Positions 37,830-47,535 of a DNA stretch of 64,000 nucleotides are shown in pieces (position 1 is the stretch's first letter; each line of letters opens with the position of its first letter). This DNA is from an uncultured Desulfuromonas sp. (lineage in GTDB: Bacteria; Desulfobacterota; Desulfuromonadia; Desulfuromonadales; Desulfuromonadaceae), in assembly GCF_963678835.1 (NCBI RefSeq), contig NZ_OY787469.1, forward strand, positions 1,612,001 through 1,676,000, written 5' to 3'. Made by a program: the position numbers and the translations under genes. The notes beneath the pieces are model-generated. The model saw only the letters and a program-made list of their open reading frames with translations, was not told the origin of the DNA and did not search any database.

Positions 37830-38453
37830 ATGGCACAAGCAGAATTGAATGTTGCCCTGCGTGAGCGGGTTGGCAAAGGGGGCGCGCGTAGTGCCCGCCG
37901 TAACGGCCTAGTTCCTGGTGTCGTTTATGGTCCGGGTATTGAACCCTGCACCGTAAATGTTGAGCCGAAAGCTCTGCAGCAGGCGATCAGTGGTGAAGCC
38001 GGTTGGAACACCCTGCTGACTCTGAAGGGTGAAGGACCCTTTAACGGTGTGCTGGCGGTCGTTAAGGATATGCAGGTGGATGCAATCCGCCGTGATGCCA
38101 CGCACGTTGACTTTCAGGCGATTGATAGCAATAAGACCCTTTCTTTCATGGTTCCTGTTAATGCTGTCGGCAAGTCCGCCGGTGAGAAAGCGGGTGGTAA
38201 CCTGCAGGTGATCCGTAAGGAGCTGGAGGTTGTTTGTCTGCCGGCCAACGTTCCGGGGCATATCGATATCAATGTCGAGGCTTTGGAAATCGGTGATGTT
38301 GTCCACATTGATGATGTCACGGTTCCTGAAGGTGTTGAATTGCCTCACGATGTTAACTTTACCGTTATCACTGTTGTCGGCCATAAGCCGTCTGACGATG
38401 TTGAAGGTGAAGAGGGCGAAGAATCTGAAGAGGTCGCCGAGGGCGAAGCATAA
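37830..38453 (+). CDS. rplY: 50S ribosomal protein L25 (long, CTC/TL5 type)
   Basis: 207 residues: the N-terminal 5S rRNA-binding L25 domain (RERVGKGGARSARRNGLVPGVVYG) and a C-terminal TL5-type beta domain (from about 95, VPVNAVGKSAG), ending in an acidic tail. This long form is usual outside gamma-proteobacteria. AGGAGG-like GGAGGAAGT precedes it. pth starts five bases after the stop. Confidence 0.95.
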   Translation: MAQAELNVALRERVGKGGARSARRNGLVPGVVYGPGIEPCTVNVEPKALQQAISGEAGWNTLLTLKGEGPFNGVLAVVKDMQVDAIRRDATHVDFQAIDSNKTLSFMVPVNAVGKSAGEKAGGNLQVIRKELEVVCLPANVPGHIDINVEALEIGDVVHIDDVTVPEGVELPHDVNFTVITVVGHKPSDDVEGEEGEESEEVAEGEA

Positions 38454-38458
38454 TCCCG

Positions 38459-39034
38459 ATGGTTATTGCCGGGCTGGGAAATCCGGGCGAACGTTATGCC
38501 ACAACTCGGCATAATGTCGGATTTATGGTGATTGACCACCTTGCTGCACGCCACCAGATCTCTTTGAAGAAAAAAGGTCATCAGGGCCTGTATGGTATTG
38601 GACGATGCGGTGGGCAGCAGGTGATGCTGCTTCAACCGCAGACGTTTATGAATCTTAGTGGTGCCAGTGTGGCCTCTGCATGTAAATCCCTCGATGTGTC
38701 ATCGGGGGATTTGGTCGTGGTACACGACGAAATCGATTTGCCTTTTGGCGAGATCAGAATCAAGCAGGGCGGTGGTCACGGTGGACACAACGGTTTACGA
38801 CACATTGATCAAGCCTTGTCGACACGGGATTATATCCGGGTGCGTGTCGGCGTAGATCGGCCACCCGCCGGTGCGGATGTGGCTGCCTATGTACTGAAAT
38901 CCTTTTCTGCAAGTGAAAAGAAACAGTTAACTACGGTGCTCATGTATGCGGCTGAAATTGTTGAAGCCATTGTTGATCAGGGGCTTCAAAAGGCCATGTG
39001 CAATTACAATGGGCGCAATGTTTTAAACCCATAG
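38459..39034 (+). CDS. pth: Peptidyl-tRNA hydrolase
   Basis: 191 residues. [19 protein letters not shown] carries the catalytic histidine, [10 protein letters not shown] follows, and [26 protein letters not shown] is the substrate-binding block. It recycles peptidyl-tRNAs that drop off ribosomes. Coupled closely to rplY. Confidence 0.96.
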   Translation: MVIAGLGNPGERYATTRHNVGFMVIDHLAARHQISLKKKGHQGLYGIGRCGGQQVMLLQPQTFMNLSGASVASACKSLDVSSGDLVVVHDEIDLPFGEIRIKQGGGHGGHNGLRHIDQALSTRDYIRVRVGVDRPPAGADVAAYVLKSFSASEKKQLTTVLMYAAEIVEAIVDQGLQKAMCNYNGRNVLNP

Positions 39035-39066
39035 ACAACATTCACAACGTAAGGGGGAGATTGGCA

Positions 39067-41073
39067 ATGGCATATTTTGCCGTAATTCTAGGGATCGTCG
39101 GCTTTGGGGCTGCGATCATGTTGTACAACAAAGTAAAAGCTGAACCTGTAGGTAATGAAGTCATGGCAGACATTTCGGATTCTATCCATAATGGTGCGAT
39201 GGCTTTTTTGCGTCGTGAGTATCGTGTTTTGGCGATATTCATTGCCGCAGTTTTTCTGCTGATTTTGGCGGGTATGGGCATCCAGACCGCCATGGCATTT
39301 CTCGGTGGTGCTCTGTGCTCCATGACCTGTGGTTTCATCGGTATGAAGGCCGCAACGCGTGCCAATGTTCGTACCACGGAAGCAGCCCGACTGCATGGTC
39401 AGGCCAAGGCGCTGGAAGTTTCCTATAACGGTGGTGCTGTTATGGGGCTGTCCGTCGCGTCCCTTGGCTTGGTTGGTGTTGGCATTGTCTATGGTTTCTT
39501 TGGTGGTGATCCCGAGAGTGCCCGTTATATTAACGGTTTTGCCATGGGCGCTTCATCCATTGCGTTGTTTGCCCGTGTTGGCGGTGGTATCTATACCAAG
39601 GCTGCTGATGTTGGTGCTGACCTGGTCGGTAAGGTTGAAGCCGGTATTCCTGAGGACGATCCCCGTAACCCTGGTGTTATTGCTGATAATGTGGGTGACT
39701 GCGTTGGTGATACGGCCGGTATGGGCGCTGACATTTTTGAATCCTATGTCGGTTCTATTATCGCAACCATCGCCATTGCCGCTGCTGCCAGCCCTGCGCT
39801 GCTTGAAAAACTCGGTGGTCCTGATGTTCAGTCTGCCGCCATGGCTCTGCCGTTGCTGCTGGCCTCCTTTGGCCTGATCTTCTCTGCGGCCGGTATCTAC
39901 TCCATGAAGCGCTTTGCGGAGAAAGACCCCGCAGATGCCTTGCGTCTGACCACTTTTGTCGCTGCAGGTTTGTTCCTGGCTGCTTCCATGTTCATTATTC
40001 TGATCATGGGCATGAGCTTTGGTGTATTCCTGGCACTGGTTGGTGGTTCTCTGGCCGGTATCGCCATTGGCCTGATTACTGAATACTATACGGCTGAAGC
40101 TCCGGTTCGTCGCATTGCCGAAGCCAGTAAAACCGGTCCGGCAACCAATATTATTGCCGGTCTGGCCGTTGGTCTGGAAAGTTGCGCAGCTCCGATTCTG
40201 ATCATCTGCGCCGGTATCCTGGTGGCGAACTACTTTGCCGGTCTGTACGGCATTGGTATCGCCGCAGTTGGTATGCTGGCAACTGTTGGTGTCACCATGA
40301 CGGTCGATGCGTACGGGCCTATCGCTGACAATGCCGGCGGTATCTCCGAAATGGCCGGTCTCGGTCCTGATGTTCGTGAGATTACGGACGGTCTGGATGC
40401 GATTGGTAATACGACCGCTGCCGTTGGTAAAGGTTTTGCCATCGGTTCTGCTGCTCTGACCGCCTTGGCACTGTTCTCCGCTTATGCAACGACGGTTGGT
40501 TTGGAGGCCATTAACCTGATTCAGCCTCGTACGGTTGTTGGTTTGCTGATTGGTGGCGCACTTCCGTTTTTCATTGGTGCTCTGACTATGACCAGTGTTG
40601 GTCGGGCTGCCGGTCAAATGGTTGACGAAATTCGACGCCAGTTCCGTGAAATTCCCGGCCTGCTTGAAGGTAAGGAAGGCGTTAAGCCGGAGCCTGAGAA
40701 GTGCATCGATATCTCCGCTCAAGCTGCTTTGAGAGAGATGATTCTGCCTGGTGTTGTGGCTGTTGTTGCTCCGGTACTGATCGGCTTTATTCTTGGTAAA
40801 GAAGCTCTTGGTGGTATGCTCGCCGGTGCCACTTTGGCTGGTGTCCTGCTCGCTCTGATGATGTCCAACGGTGGCGGTGCTTGGGATAACGCCAAGAAGT
40901 ATATCGAATCCGGTAAGCTTGAAGGTGAGAAAAAAGGTGGCGAAGCTCATTCTGCTGCGGTTATCGGCGACACCGTCGGCGACCCGTTCAAGGATACTTC
41001 TGGCCCGGCCATGAACATCCTCATCAAGCTGATGAGTGTTGTTTCTCTGGTTATCGCACCTCTGTTAGCGTAG
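39067..41073 (+). CDS. hppA: Membrane-bound ion-pumping pyrophosphatase
   Basis: 668 residues from ATG 39067. About 15-16 membrane segments and the pyrophosphate-binding signatures [40 protein letters not shown] and [15 protein letters not shown] are present. In the [10 protein letters not shown] motif, A451 and G454 stand at the positions that separate K+-dependent (A/G) from K+-independent (K/T) enzymes, so this is the K+-dependent subfamily. Whether it pumps protons or sodium cannot be read with confidence. It conserves energy from pyrophosphate made in biosynthesis. Monocistronic with a downstream hairpin. Confidence 0.95.
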   Translation: MAYFAVILGIVGFGAAIMLYNKVKAEPVGNEVMADISDSIHNGAMAFLRREYRVLAIFIAAVFLLILAGMGIQTAMAFLGGALCSMTCGFIGMKAATRANVRTTEAARLHGQAKALEVSYNGGAVMGLSVASLGLVGVGIVYGFFGGDPESARYINGFAMGASSIALFARVGGGIYTKAADVGADLVGKVEAGIPEDDPRNPGVIADNVGDCVGDTAGMGADIFESYVGSIIATIAIAAAASPALLEKLGGPDVQSAAMALPLLLASFGLIFSAAGIYSMKRFAEKDPADALRLTTFVAAGLFLAASMFIILIMGMSFGVFLALVGGSLAGIAIGLITEYYTAEAPVRRIAEASKTGPATNIIAGLAVGLESCAAPILIICAGILVANYFAGLYGIGIAAVGMLATVGVTMTVDAYGPIADNAGGISEMAGLGPDVREITDGLDAIGNTTAAVGKGFAIGSAALTALALFSAYATTVGLEAINLIQPRTVVGLLIGGALPFFIGALTMTSVGRAAGQMVDEIRRQFREIPGLLEGKEGVKPEPEKCIDISAQAALREMILPGVVAVVAPVLIGFILGKEALGGMLAGATLAGVLLALMMSNGGGAWDNAKKYIESGKLEGEKKGGEAHSAAVIGDTVGDPFKDTSGPAMNILIKLMSVVSLVIAPLLA

Positions 41074-41098
41074 TAGAAAACGACGCATGTCGATAATG

Positions 41099-41126
41099 GA
41101 TAGCCGGGGCATCTGCTCCGGCTATC
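41099..41126 (+). terminator. Strong hairpin after hppA
   Basis: GATAGCCGG (41099-41107) pairs with CCGGCTATC (41118-41126), extended by an inner GCA/TGC pairing. Only a short T-rich tail (GTTGTTT) follows, so termination may be partial. Confidence 0.65.
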
Positions 41127-41144
41127 GTTGTTTGGAGAACCGTT

Positions 41145-42239
41145 ATGGGATTTAAGTGTGGCATTGTTGGTCTGCCGAACGTAGGTAAGTCGACAATTTT
41201 TAACGCCATTACGTCTGCTGGTGCTGAGTCGGCAAACTATCCGTTTTGTACCATCGAGCCCAATGTCGGTATTGTCGCTGTGCCGGATAAGCGCCTTGAT
41301 GCCCTGGCGGAAATTGTTCAGCCGCAGCGGGTGTTGCCGACCACGATGGAGTTTGTTGATATTGCTGGTCTGGTCAAAGGTGCCAGTAAGGGCGAGGGGC
41401 TGGGCAACCAATTTCTTGGACACATTCGCCAAGTGGATGCCATTGCCAATATTGTTCGTTGCTTCGAAGACGATAACGTAGTGCATGTTGACGGCTCAGT
41501 TGACCCACTGCGCGATATTGATGTGATTCAGACGGAGTTGAATCTGGCGGATTTGGAAAGTGTCGAAAAGCGTAAAATCAGAATTCAGAAGTTAGCTAAA
41601 AGTGGTGATAAAGCAAGCCAGGCTGAATTGGTTACGCTGGAGACTCTCGAACAGTGCCTCAATGACGGACAGCCGGCCCGAGTCGCGCCGTTGACTGCGG
41701 AGCAGCGTGCATTAGTCCAGGACCTCCATCTCATTACCATTAAGCCGGTGCTGTATGTGGCCAATGTTTCTGAAGACGATCTGGCCGGTGAGCATCCGCA
41801 TGTGCAGAAAGTTCGCGATTATGCAGCCGAACAAGGCGCTGAGGTGGTGATCATCTGCGGCAAGATTGAATCGGAAATTGCAGAACTTGACCCCGAAGAG
41901 AAGAGTGACTTTCTTCAGGAAATGGGCTTGGACCAGTCAGGACTCGACCAGATGATTCAGGCCGGTTATCGTTTGCTTGGTCTGATTACCTATTTTACTG
42001 CAGGCGTTAAAGAAGTGCGGGCTTGGACGGTTCCTCAAAATGCTTTGGCGCCCCAGGCCGCCGGAGTCATTCACACTGATTTTGAAAAAGGGTTTATTCG
42101 CGCCGAAGTTATTGCCTATGATGATTTTATTGCTGCTAAAGGTGAAGCTGGCGCCAAGGAAAAAGGGTTGTTACGCGTTGAAGGTAAAGAGTATCTCGTC
42201 AAAGATGGTGACGTGATGCATTTTCGCTTTAACGTTTAG
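41145..42239 (+). CDS. ychF: Redox-regulated ATPase YchF (Obg family)
   Basis: 364 residues. P-loop GLPNVGKST (9-17), [17 protein letters not shown] switch region, and NVSEDDL in place of NKxD, the change that gives YchF its ATP preference. A C-terminal TGS-like domain begins near 275 ([15 protein letters not shown]). A ribosome-associated ATPase that affects oxidative-stress responses. GGAGAACC precedes the ATG. Confidence 0.96.
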   Translation: MGFKCGIVGLPNVGKSTIFNAITSAGAESANYPFCTIEPNVGIVAVPDKRLDALAEIVQPQRVLPTTMEFVDIAGLVKGASKGEGLGNQFLGHIRQVDAIANIVRCFEDDNVVHVDGSVDPLRDIDVIQTELNLADLESVEKRKIRIQKLAKSGDKASQAELVTLETLEQCLNDGQPARVAPLTAEQRALVQDLHLITIKPVLYVANVSEDDLAGEHPHVQKVRDYAAEQGAEVVIICGKIESEIAELDPEEKSDFLQEMGLDQSGLDQMIQAGYRLLGLITYFTAGVKEVRAWTVPQNALAPQAAGVIHTDFEKGFIRAEVIAYDDFIAAKGEAGAKEKGLLRVEGKEYLVKDGDVMHFRFNV

Positions 42240-42445
42240 CGTTCTCTCAATATGTTGCCCTCAGCAACGGGATCTCGTGTCAATTTTGGCGAGAACTCCG
42301 GGGCGTCCCATTTACATGATAAAATGTTGGACATCTGGCACACACTGTGTTAGATATCTCAGTTCTGCAAGTCGGGCATTTAAGGTGAGTGCTCGCTCCT
42401 TGTTCCGGGGAAGACCGGGGCTAAAATCCATGAGGAGGTTTACGC

Positions 42446-42811
42446 ATGCGTACCTATGAAACTGTATTAATTGTCAATCCTCAGATTGTGGGTGACGAAT
42501 ACACGGCTGTCATTGAGAAATTCAAAGGCGTGTTGACGGACCAGAATGCTGAGATTCTTAAAGTGGACGAGTGGGGCACCAAGCGCCTTGCTTATCCCGT
42601 TAAGAAATGTGAGCAAGGCACCTATGTTCTGATCAACTTCAATGCCGAGAATGTTGTCATCAAAGAATTCGAACGCCGTATGCGTCTCGATGATGCTGTG
42701 ATCAAGTTTCAGACACTGATCCTTGAAAACGGTCTTGAAGAGGTTGCTGAAGCCGAGGAAAGCGTTGAAGAACCAGAAGAAGACGCCACCGAGGAAAAAG
42801 CGGACGAATAA
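42446..42811 (+). CDS. rpsF: 30S ribosomal protein S6
   Basis: 121 residues. MRTYETVLIVNP opening, DEWGTKRLAYPVKK and FERRMRLDDAVIKF are S6 signatures; the tail is acidic (glutamate-rich), as often. First gene of rpsF-rpsR-DUF2232-rplI-dnaB. The 200-base leader ends with CCGGGGAAGACCGGGG, which could belong to the S6:S18-binding regulatory leader, but I cannot confirm the structure. Confidence 0.95.
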   Translation: MRTYETVLIVNPQIVGDEYTAVIEKFKGVLTDQNAEILKVDEWGTKRLAYPVKKCEQGTYVLINFNAENVVIKEFERRMRLDDAVIKFQTLILENGLEEVAEAEESVEEPEEDATEEKADE

Positions 42812-42845
42812 CGTTTAACCGACAAGATTCTGGAGGATATAAGTT

Positions 42846-43103
42846 ATGGCATTTGCAAAAAAAGGGGCACCCCGTCGTCGTTTTGGCCGTCGTAAAGGTT
42901 GCCGTTTCTGCGCAGACAATACACTGAAAATTGATTACAAAGAGGTTCGTACTCTGCGCTATTTTATTTCTGAGCGCGGCAAGATTGTTCCTCGCCGTAT
43001 TTCCGGCAACTGCGCAACACATCAGCGTAAGGTAACTGAAGCAATCAAACGAGCACGCAACATTGCTCTGTTGTCCTTTACTTCAAACCGGACGGTCGAT
43101 TAA
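42846..43103 (+). CDS. rpsR: 30S ribosomal protein S18
   Basis: 85 residues. A basic N-terminus, CRFCADN, then [35 protein letters not shown], the S18 core that contacts S6 on the 30S platform. Retained cysteines suggest the zinc-binding (C+) form. Preceded by GGAGG. Confidence 0.96.
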   Translation: MAFAKKGAPRRRFGRRKGCRFCADNTLKIDYKEVRTLRYFISERGKIVPRRISGNCATHQRKVTEAIKRARNIALLSFTSNRTVD

Positions 43104-44066
43104 TTGGCAATCAATTTTGCTGTGCAGGAAACTCCGAGTCGGATGAACCGCCTTCTGGCGATCCTTCTTGGATGTGTCGTCACCAATAGCTTGTTATTGA
43201 GTGCGTCAACGCTAGGCCCTGTTTCGGCATTCCTCAATATGTTTATGGCCATTCCGTTGGCCTATGTTGGGATGCGTTACGGAGTCGGCAGTGCCTTGGT
43301 TGGAGTGACATTGACTGCGGCAATTCAATATGCCGTTGCCGGTTATTACTCCAGTGGTTTGTATCTCATCCAGTTTTCCGTGGCGACCTTTGGCTTGCCC
43401 TGGTTACTGAAGGTGGGAATCTCTTGGTTGCGCAGTGTTCTGATTTGCACACTGTGTACGGCCGTACTGGCAGGAGGATTTGCTGCGGGATACGCCGCCC
43501 GTCAAGAGATGACCGTGACCGAAATGGTCAATCAATACATCGATAAAGAGGTCGCTTCAGCGCGATCAATTTACGACCAGGCTGAGCTGCCCAAGGATCA
43601 ACTGGATAATCTTTATCTGCTCCTTGATTCAACAGCCGATTTTTTCCGTCAGGCTTTTTGGGGCTTGGCAACAACAGCCTTCATGCTGCTGTCGCTGATG
43701 ACCGTGGGGTTGCTTAAAGTAGCTCCGCACCGCACTTATGCGGTGCCTGGGTGTATGTTCCATCACCTGAAGCTGTCCGAGTACCTGGTTTGGGTGCTGA
43801 TCGCCGCAGGGTTTTCTCTGCTGATCAAACAGCCGGTGGTTCAACTGCTCGCTCTGAATTGTTTGACGGTGATATTGCCTCTGTATTTCCTGCAGGGCAT
43901 TGCCATTATCACTTTTTTCTTCAGGAAAAAAGCGTTTTCGACCTTGTCACGAGTCTTCGGCTATTTGCTGATTCTTGTGGTGAATCCTTTGCCTCTTTTG
44001 GTGACAGCCATGGGGGTGTTTGATATGTGGTTCGACTTTCGAAAGCCACGCGTAAAGACAACGTAG
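43104..44066 (+). CDS. DUF2232 (YybS-like) membrane protein
   Basis: 320 residues if read from TTG 43104, which begins directly after rpsR; ATG 43143 (MNRLLAILLG) is an alternative start. About eight hydrophobic segments occur (for example LLAILLGCVVTNSLLL and FLQGIAIITFFF), with a soluble loop at about 135-185. The position between rpsR and rplI is the conserved site of this family in Firmicutes and Desulfuromonadales. Function unknown; transport-like topology only. Confidence 0.82.
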   Translation: MAINFAVQETPSRMNRLLAILLGCVVTNSLLLSASTLGPVSAFLNMFMAIPLAYVGMRYGVGSALVGVTLTAAIQYAVAGYYSSGLYLIQFSVATFGLPWLLKVGISWLRSVLICTLCTAVLAGGFAAGYAARQEMTVTEMVNQYIDKEVASARSIYDQAELPKDQLDNLYLLLDSTADFFRQAFWGLATTAFMLLSLMTVGLLKVAPHRTYAVPGCMFHHLKLSEYLVWVLIAAGFSLLIKQPVVQLLALNCLTVILPLYFLQGIAIITFFFRKKAFSTLSRVFGYLLILVVNPLPLLVTAMGVFDMWFDFRKPRVKTT

Positions 44067-44086
44067 ATCCTTTGTGGAGGAGAACG

Positions 44087-44536
44087 ATGGAAATTATTTT
44101 GACTGAAAGTATCGATGGGCTGGGTGAAATCGGCGAAATCGTAAATGTAAAGCCGGGCTATGCCCGCAATTATCTGTTGCCGAAAGGTTTCGCTGTTGTG
44201 GCGGATCAGGGCAACGTCAAGGAAGTTGAGCATCAGAAGCGTCAGCTGGAGCGTAAAGCTCTGAAAATTGCCAAGACGTCTGAAGCGCTTAAGGCCAAGA
44301 TTGAGGCTGCTGCCTGTGAATTTGAACTGCGTGCCAGTGAAGAAGGCAAGCTGTTCGGTTCCGTGACCAGCGCCGATATTGCTGCCAAGCTGGCTGCTGC
44401 CGATGTTGAGATTGATCGCAAAAAAATCCAACTGGACGAAGCGATTAAATCGCTGGGCGAGCAGACAGTGAATGTCAAATTGCCCGGCAACGTTGTTGCA
44501 GAAATTAAAGTTTCTGTTGTTGCAGCGGCAGAGTAA
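44087..44536 (+). CDS. rplI: 50S ribosomal protein L9
   Basis: 149 residues from ATG 44087 behind GGAGGAGAACG. MEIILTESIDGLGEIGEIVNVKPGYARNYL is the N-terminal 23S rRNA-binding domain (only the first part quoted is needed), a long helix follows, and the C-terminal domain has LFGSVTSADIAAKL. An open frame extends upstream into the previous gene but is not conserved. Confidence 0.96.
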   Translation: MEIILTESIDGLGEIGEIVNVKPGYARNYLLPKGFAVVADQGNVKEVEHQKRQLERKALKIAKTSEALKAKIEAAACEFELRASEEGKLFGSVTSADIAAKLAAADVEIDRKKIQLDEAIKSLGEQTVNVKLPGNVVAEIKVSVVAAAE

Positions 44537-44546
44537 TCTTCACGTG

Positions 44547-44576
44547 TCGGCAGCAGCTTTTTATGGCTGCTGCCGA
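44547..44576. repeat. Perfect 11-bp hairpin between rplI and dnaB
   Basis: TCGGCAGCAGC (44547-44557) pairs exactly with GCTGCTGCCGA (44566-44576), with a loop rich in T. There is no T-run after it. It probably limits readthrough from the ribosomal protein genes or stabilises the upstream mRNA end. Confidence 0.6.
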
Positions 44577-44590
44577 TGGTGATGACTCTT

Positions 44591-45958
44591 ATGACTGAGA
44601 CCCCAGCACACCGCTTACCGCCACAGAATCTCGAAGCCGAGATGTCTGTGCTCGGCGGCGTCTTACTTGAGAATGATGCGCTGAACAAGGCGCTGGAGTT
44701 GCTCATCCCCGATGACTTTTATCGCGAAAGTCATCGCCAGATTTTTCTTGCCCTGATTGCCCTTTCCGAACGTAATGAGCCTGCCGACCTGGTGACCCTG
44801 ACGGCGGAGCTCAAGCAAAACGACCAACTCGATGCCGTTGGTGGCAGCCGTTATCTTGCGTCGCTGGTAGACTATGTGCCGACTGCGGCCAATATCACCT
44901 ATTACGCCAAGTTGATGAAGGAAAAGGCCGTAGCACGCCATATGATCAATGTGGCGACCGAGATTGCTGCGCGCGGTTATGAGGGCCAGGAGATGGATAA
45001 AACCCTCGACTGGGCGGAAAAGTCTATTTTCGAAATCTCCAGCATGAAAACACGACCTTCCTATTTCTCCACCAAGGAGATTATGAAGGACACGTTCAAG
45101 GCGATTGAGAAGCTCTATGAGCGCAAGGAGCTGGTGACCGGAGTACCGACGGGCTATACTGACCTGGATACCATGACGGCTGGTTTACAGCCGGGTGACC
45201 TGGTGATTGTAGCGGGTCGACCATCCATGGGGAAAACCGCTTTTTGTCTGAATGTGGTTGAATATGCGGCCATGCATTCTGATCGCCCGAGTGCTGCTTT
45301 GGTTTTCTCGCTGGAGATGGGTAAAGAGCAGCTGGTGCAACGGATGTTGTGTTCGGTGGCGCGAGTGGATGCCAGTCGTCTGCGTACCGGCCATCTCGGC
45401 GAAACAGACTGGCCCAAGTTGACCAATGGCGCGGGCCTGCTCTCCGAGGCGAAAATCTTTATTGATGATACACCGGCTATTTCGGTGCTTGAGCTGCGCT
45501 CCAAGGCGCGCCGTCTTAAAGCCGAACATGATCTCGGCTTGATTGTTATTGACTATTTGCAGTTGATGCAGGGCAGTAATCCGGAAAGTCGTCAGCAGGA
45601 GATTTCTGAGATCTCCCGCTCTCTCAAGGCGCTGGCTAAAGAACTCAACGTGCCGGTAATTGCCTTATCGCAGTTGAACCGATCCCTGGAAAATCGTACG
45701 GATAAGCGCCCCATCATGGCGGACCTGCGTGAATCCGGAGCGATTGAGCAGGATGCTGACGTTATCATGTTTGTTTATCGAGAATCGGTGTATTGTGAAG
45801 CGTGCCGACGACGCGACGGCAGTTGCGATAAGGGACACGAGCAGGATGCCGAAATTATTATCGGCAAGCAGCGTAATGGCCCGATCGGCACTGTCCATCT
45901 GACGTTCCGAGGTCAGTTTACTCGGTTTGAAAACCAAGCCAAACGCGAAGAATTTTAA
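44591..45958 (+). CDS. dnaB: Replicative DNA helicase DnaB
   Basis: 455 residues from ATG 44591 (MTETPAHRLPPQNLEAE); in-frame ATGs at 44576 and 44582 lie in or next to a hairpin and add little, but no start has a strong ribosome site. The N-terminal DnaB domain (SVLGGVLLENDALNKAL) is followed by the RecA-like helicase domain with Walker A GRPSMGKTAF, Walker B LIVIDYLQLM and the arginine-finger region DLRESGAIEQDAD. Hexameric fork helicase. No intein is present. Confidence 0.96.
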   Translation: MTETPAHRLPPQNLEAEMSVLGGVLLENDALNKALELLIPDDFYRESHRQIFLALIALSERNEPADLVTLTAELKQNDQLDAVGGSRYLASLVDYVPTAANITYYAKLMKEKAVARHMINVATEIAARGYEGQEMDKTLDWAEKSIFEISSMKTRPSYFSTKEIMKDTFKAIEKLYERKELVTGVPTGYTDLDTMTAGLQPGDLVIVAGRPSMGKTAFCLNVVEYAAMHSDRPSAALVFSLEMGKEQLVQRMLCSVARVDASRLRTGHLGETDWPKLTNGAGLLSEAKIFIDDTPAISVLELRSKARRLKAEHDLGLIVIDYLQLMQGSNPESRQQEISEISRSLKALAKELNVPVIALSQLNRSLENRTDKRPIMADLRESGAIEQDADVIMFVYRESVYCEACRRRDGSCDKGHEQDAEIIIGKQRNGPIGTVHLTFRGQFTRFENQAKREEF

Positions 45959-45992
45959 CGCCCTGTCCACTGGACAGGGCGTTAAGTTTTTA
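45957..45992 (+). terminator. Terminator after dnaB
   Basis: AACGCCCTGTCC (45957-45968) pairs with GGACAGGGCGTT (45972-45983), followed by AAGTTTTTATG. It overlaps the dnaB stop codon. Confidence 0.85.
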
Positions 45993-46076
45993 TGGTGGGT
46001 TCACCTTGAAATCTTTGGCTGAGAACGTTTTCGTGTTTTCTCTCTTCGTTCCCTCTTGTTTTGCCTTTTTTGGGCG

Positions 46077-47516
46077 TTATTCGCCGCCTTTTTCCGGAAT
46101 AATTCCCAGTGTCTGGATTTTCTTGCGCAGCGTGTTGCGGTTAATGCCGAGGATCTCAGCAGCGCGAACCTGATTGCCGCGTGTTTTGTCGAGGATGATA
46201 CGGATCAGGGGACGCTCCATCTGGTGCAGAACCATCTCATACAGATCGTTGATTTCGACGATATCTTTCTTGGCCAGGGAGGTTCGCAACTTGGCCTCAA
46301 TCAACGACTCAAGGGAGTCATTTTCCTCCTGTGCCGGTACATCAGTGGCCTGTTGTGGAAAGTCGCTGGCACGCAAAACCTGGCCCTGACTCAGCAGGCA
46401 GGCGCGTTGAATGGTGTTTTCCAGTTCACGAATGTTGCCTGGCCAAGGATAGCGGACCAGCTGTTCCATGGCTTTTTCACTGCAACTGCCGACAACAGAA
46501 CCAAATTCATCGTTGGATTTGCGGATGAAGAAATCGACCAGTAGCGGGATGTCTTCAGCGCGCTCGCGCAGGGGAGGCAGGTTGATCGGCAGAACGTTGA
46601 GACGGTAGTACAGATCTTCGCGGAAGATTTTCTTTTCAACGCACTTTTCCAGATCCTGATTGGTTGCGGCAACGATGCGCACATCAATATCAATGGCCTG
46701 ATTGCCGCCGGTTCGGGTGATCTCTTTTTCTTGAATAACGCGCAACAGCTTGGCCTGTAGTTCCAGGGGCATGTCGCCGATTTCATCGAGGAAGATCGTG
46801 CCGCCGTTCGCCTGTTCAAACTTACCTATTTTGCGTTCCGTTGCGCCGGTGAATGCGCCTTTTTCGAAGCCGAACAATTCACTTTCCAGCAATTCGTGGG
46901 GAATCGCAGCGCAGTTCAAGGCGACAAAGGGTTGTCCGACCCGCTTGCTGTTAAAGTGTACAGCGCGGGCAATCAGTTCCTTGCCGGTTCCAGACTCACC
47001 GGTGATCAGAACGGTAATGTCGGATGCAGATACTTTACCGAGAAGCTTGTAGACCTCCTGCATCGGCTTGCTGTTGCCGATGATGCTGCGTTCGGCCTGG
47101 TTCTGGTTTTTGATGGCACTTTTCAGGCGTAGAACTTCAGCCTGGGTGTTGGCGATCTTTTGTGCCTTGAGAAGAATACCGTCCAGAGCATCAAGGTCAA
47201 ACGGTTTGGTGATGTAGTCGTAGGCGCCGCGCTTCATGGCTTCTACGGCATTTTTCATTGACGATTCAGCCGTCATCATGATCACGGAGAGGCGCGGGAA
47301 GTTCTCATGCAGTTCGTCCAGTAGATCCAGACCCGACACATCCGGCATTTTAATGTCGATAAGGGCCAGGTCATAGTCATTTTCCTCCAGCAGTTTGCGG
47401 GCACTGGCCCCGCAATCAGCCAGATCAACTTTCAGGCCCTGACGGGCAAGAGCTTTGGACAGGACCCAGCGGATGCTTTCTTCGTCGTCGACGACGAGAA
47501 CACGTTCTAGTGCCAT
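46077..47516 (-). CDS. ntrC: Sigma-54 response regulator, NtrC type
   Basis: 479 residues. The receiver domain has the acidic pocket D10/D11 and phospho-acceptor D54 (LALIDIKMPD), followed by a sigma-54 AAA+ domain with ITGESGTGKE, the GAFTGATE loop that contacts sigma-54, and a C-terminal Fis-type helix-turn-helix (QVRAAEILGINRNTLRKKI). Downstream of the kinase gene at 47536 by 19 bases, forming dusB-ntrB-ntrC, an order known as nifR3-ntrB-ntrC in other proteobacteria. Probably controls nitrogen assimilation. Confidence 0.9.
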   Translation of the reverse strand: MALERVLVVDDEESIRWVLSKALARQGLKVDLADCGASARKLLEENDYDLALIDIKMPDVSGLDLLDELHENFPRLSVIMMTAESSMKNAVEAMKRGAYDYITKPFDLDALDGILLKAQKIANTQAEVLRLKSAIKNQNQAERSIIGNSKPMQEVYKLLGKVSASDITVLITGESGTGKELIARAVHFNSKRVGQPFVALNCAAIPHELLESELFGFEKGAFTGATERKIGKFEQANGGTIFLDEIGDMPLELQAKLLRVIQEKEITRTGGNQAIDIDVRIVAATNQDLEKCVEKKIFREDLYYRLNVLPINLPPLRERAEDIPLLVDFFIRKSNDEFGSVVGSCSEKAMEQLVRYPWPGNIRELENTIQRACLLSQGQVLRASDFPQQATDVPAQEENDSLESLIEAKLRTSLAKKDIVEINDLYEMVLHQMERPLIRIILDKTRGNQVRAAEILGINRNTLRKKIQTLGIIPEKGGE

Positions 47517-47535
47517 GGTTTTACTCCGTAAAGAA

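Noticed and set aside
39553..40950. A 465-codon open frame antisense to hppA
   Set aside because: Repetitive N/T/G/Q composition, a reverse-complement artefact of the membrane protein sequence.
42380..42445. Possible S6:S18-binding leader before rpsF
   Set aside because: CCGGGGAAGACCGGGG is suggestive, but I could not build the conserved structure by eye, so it is not listed as a feature.
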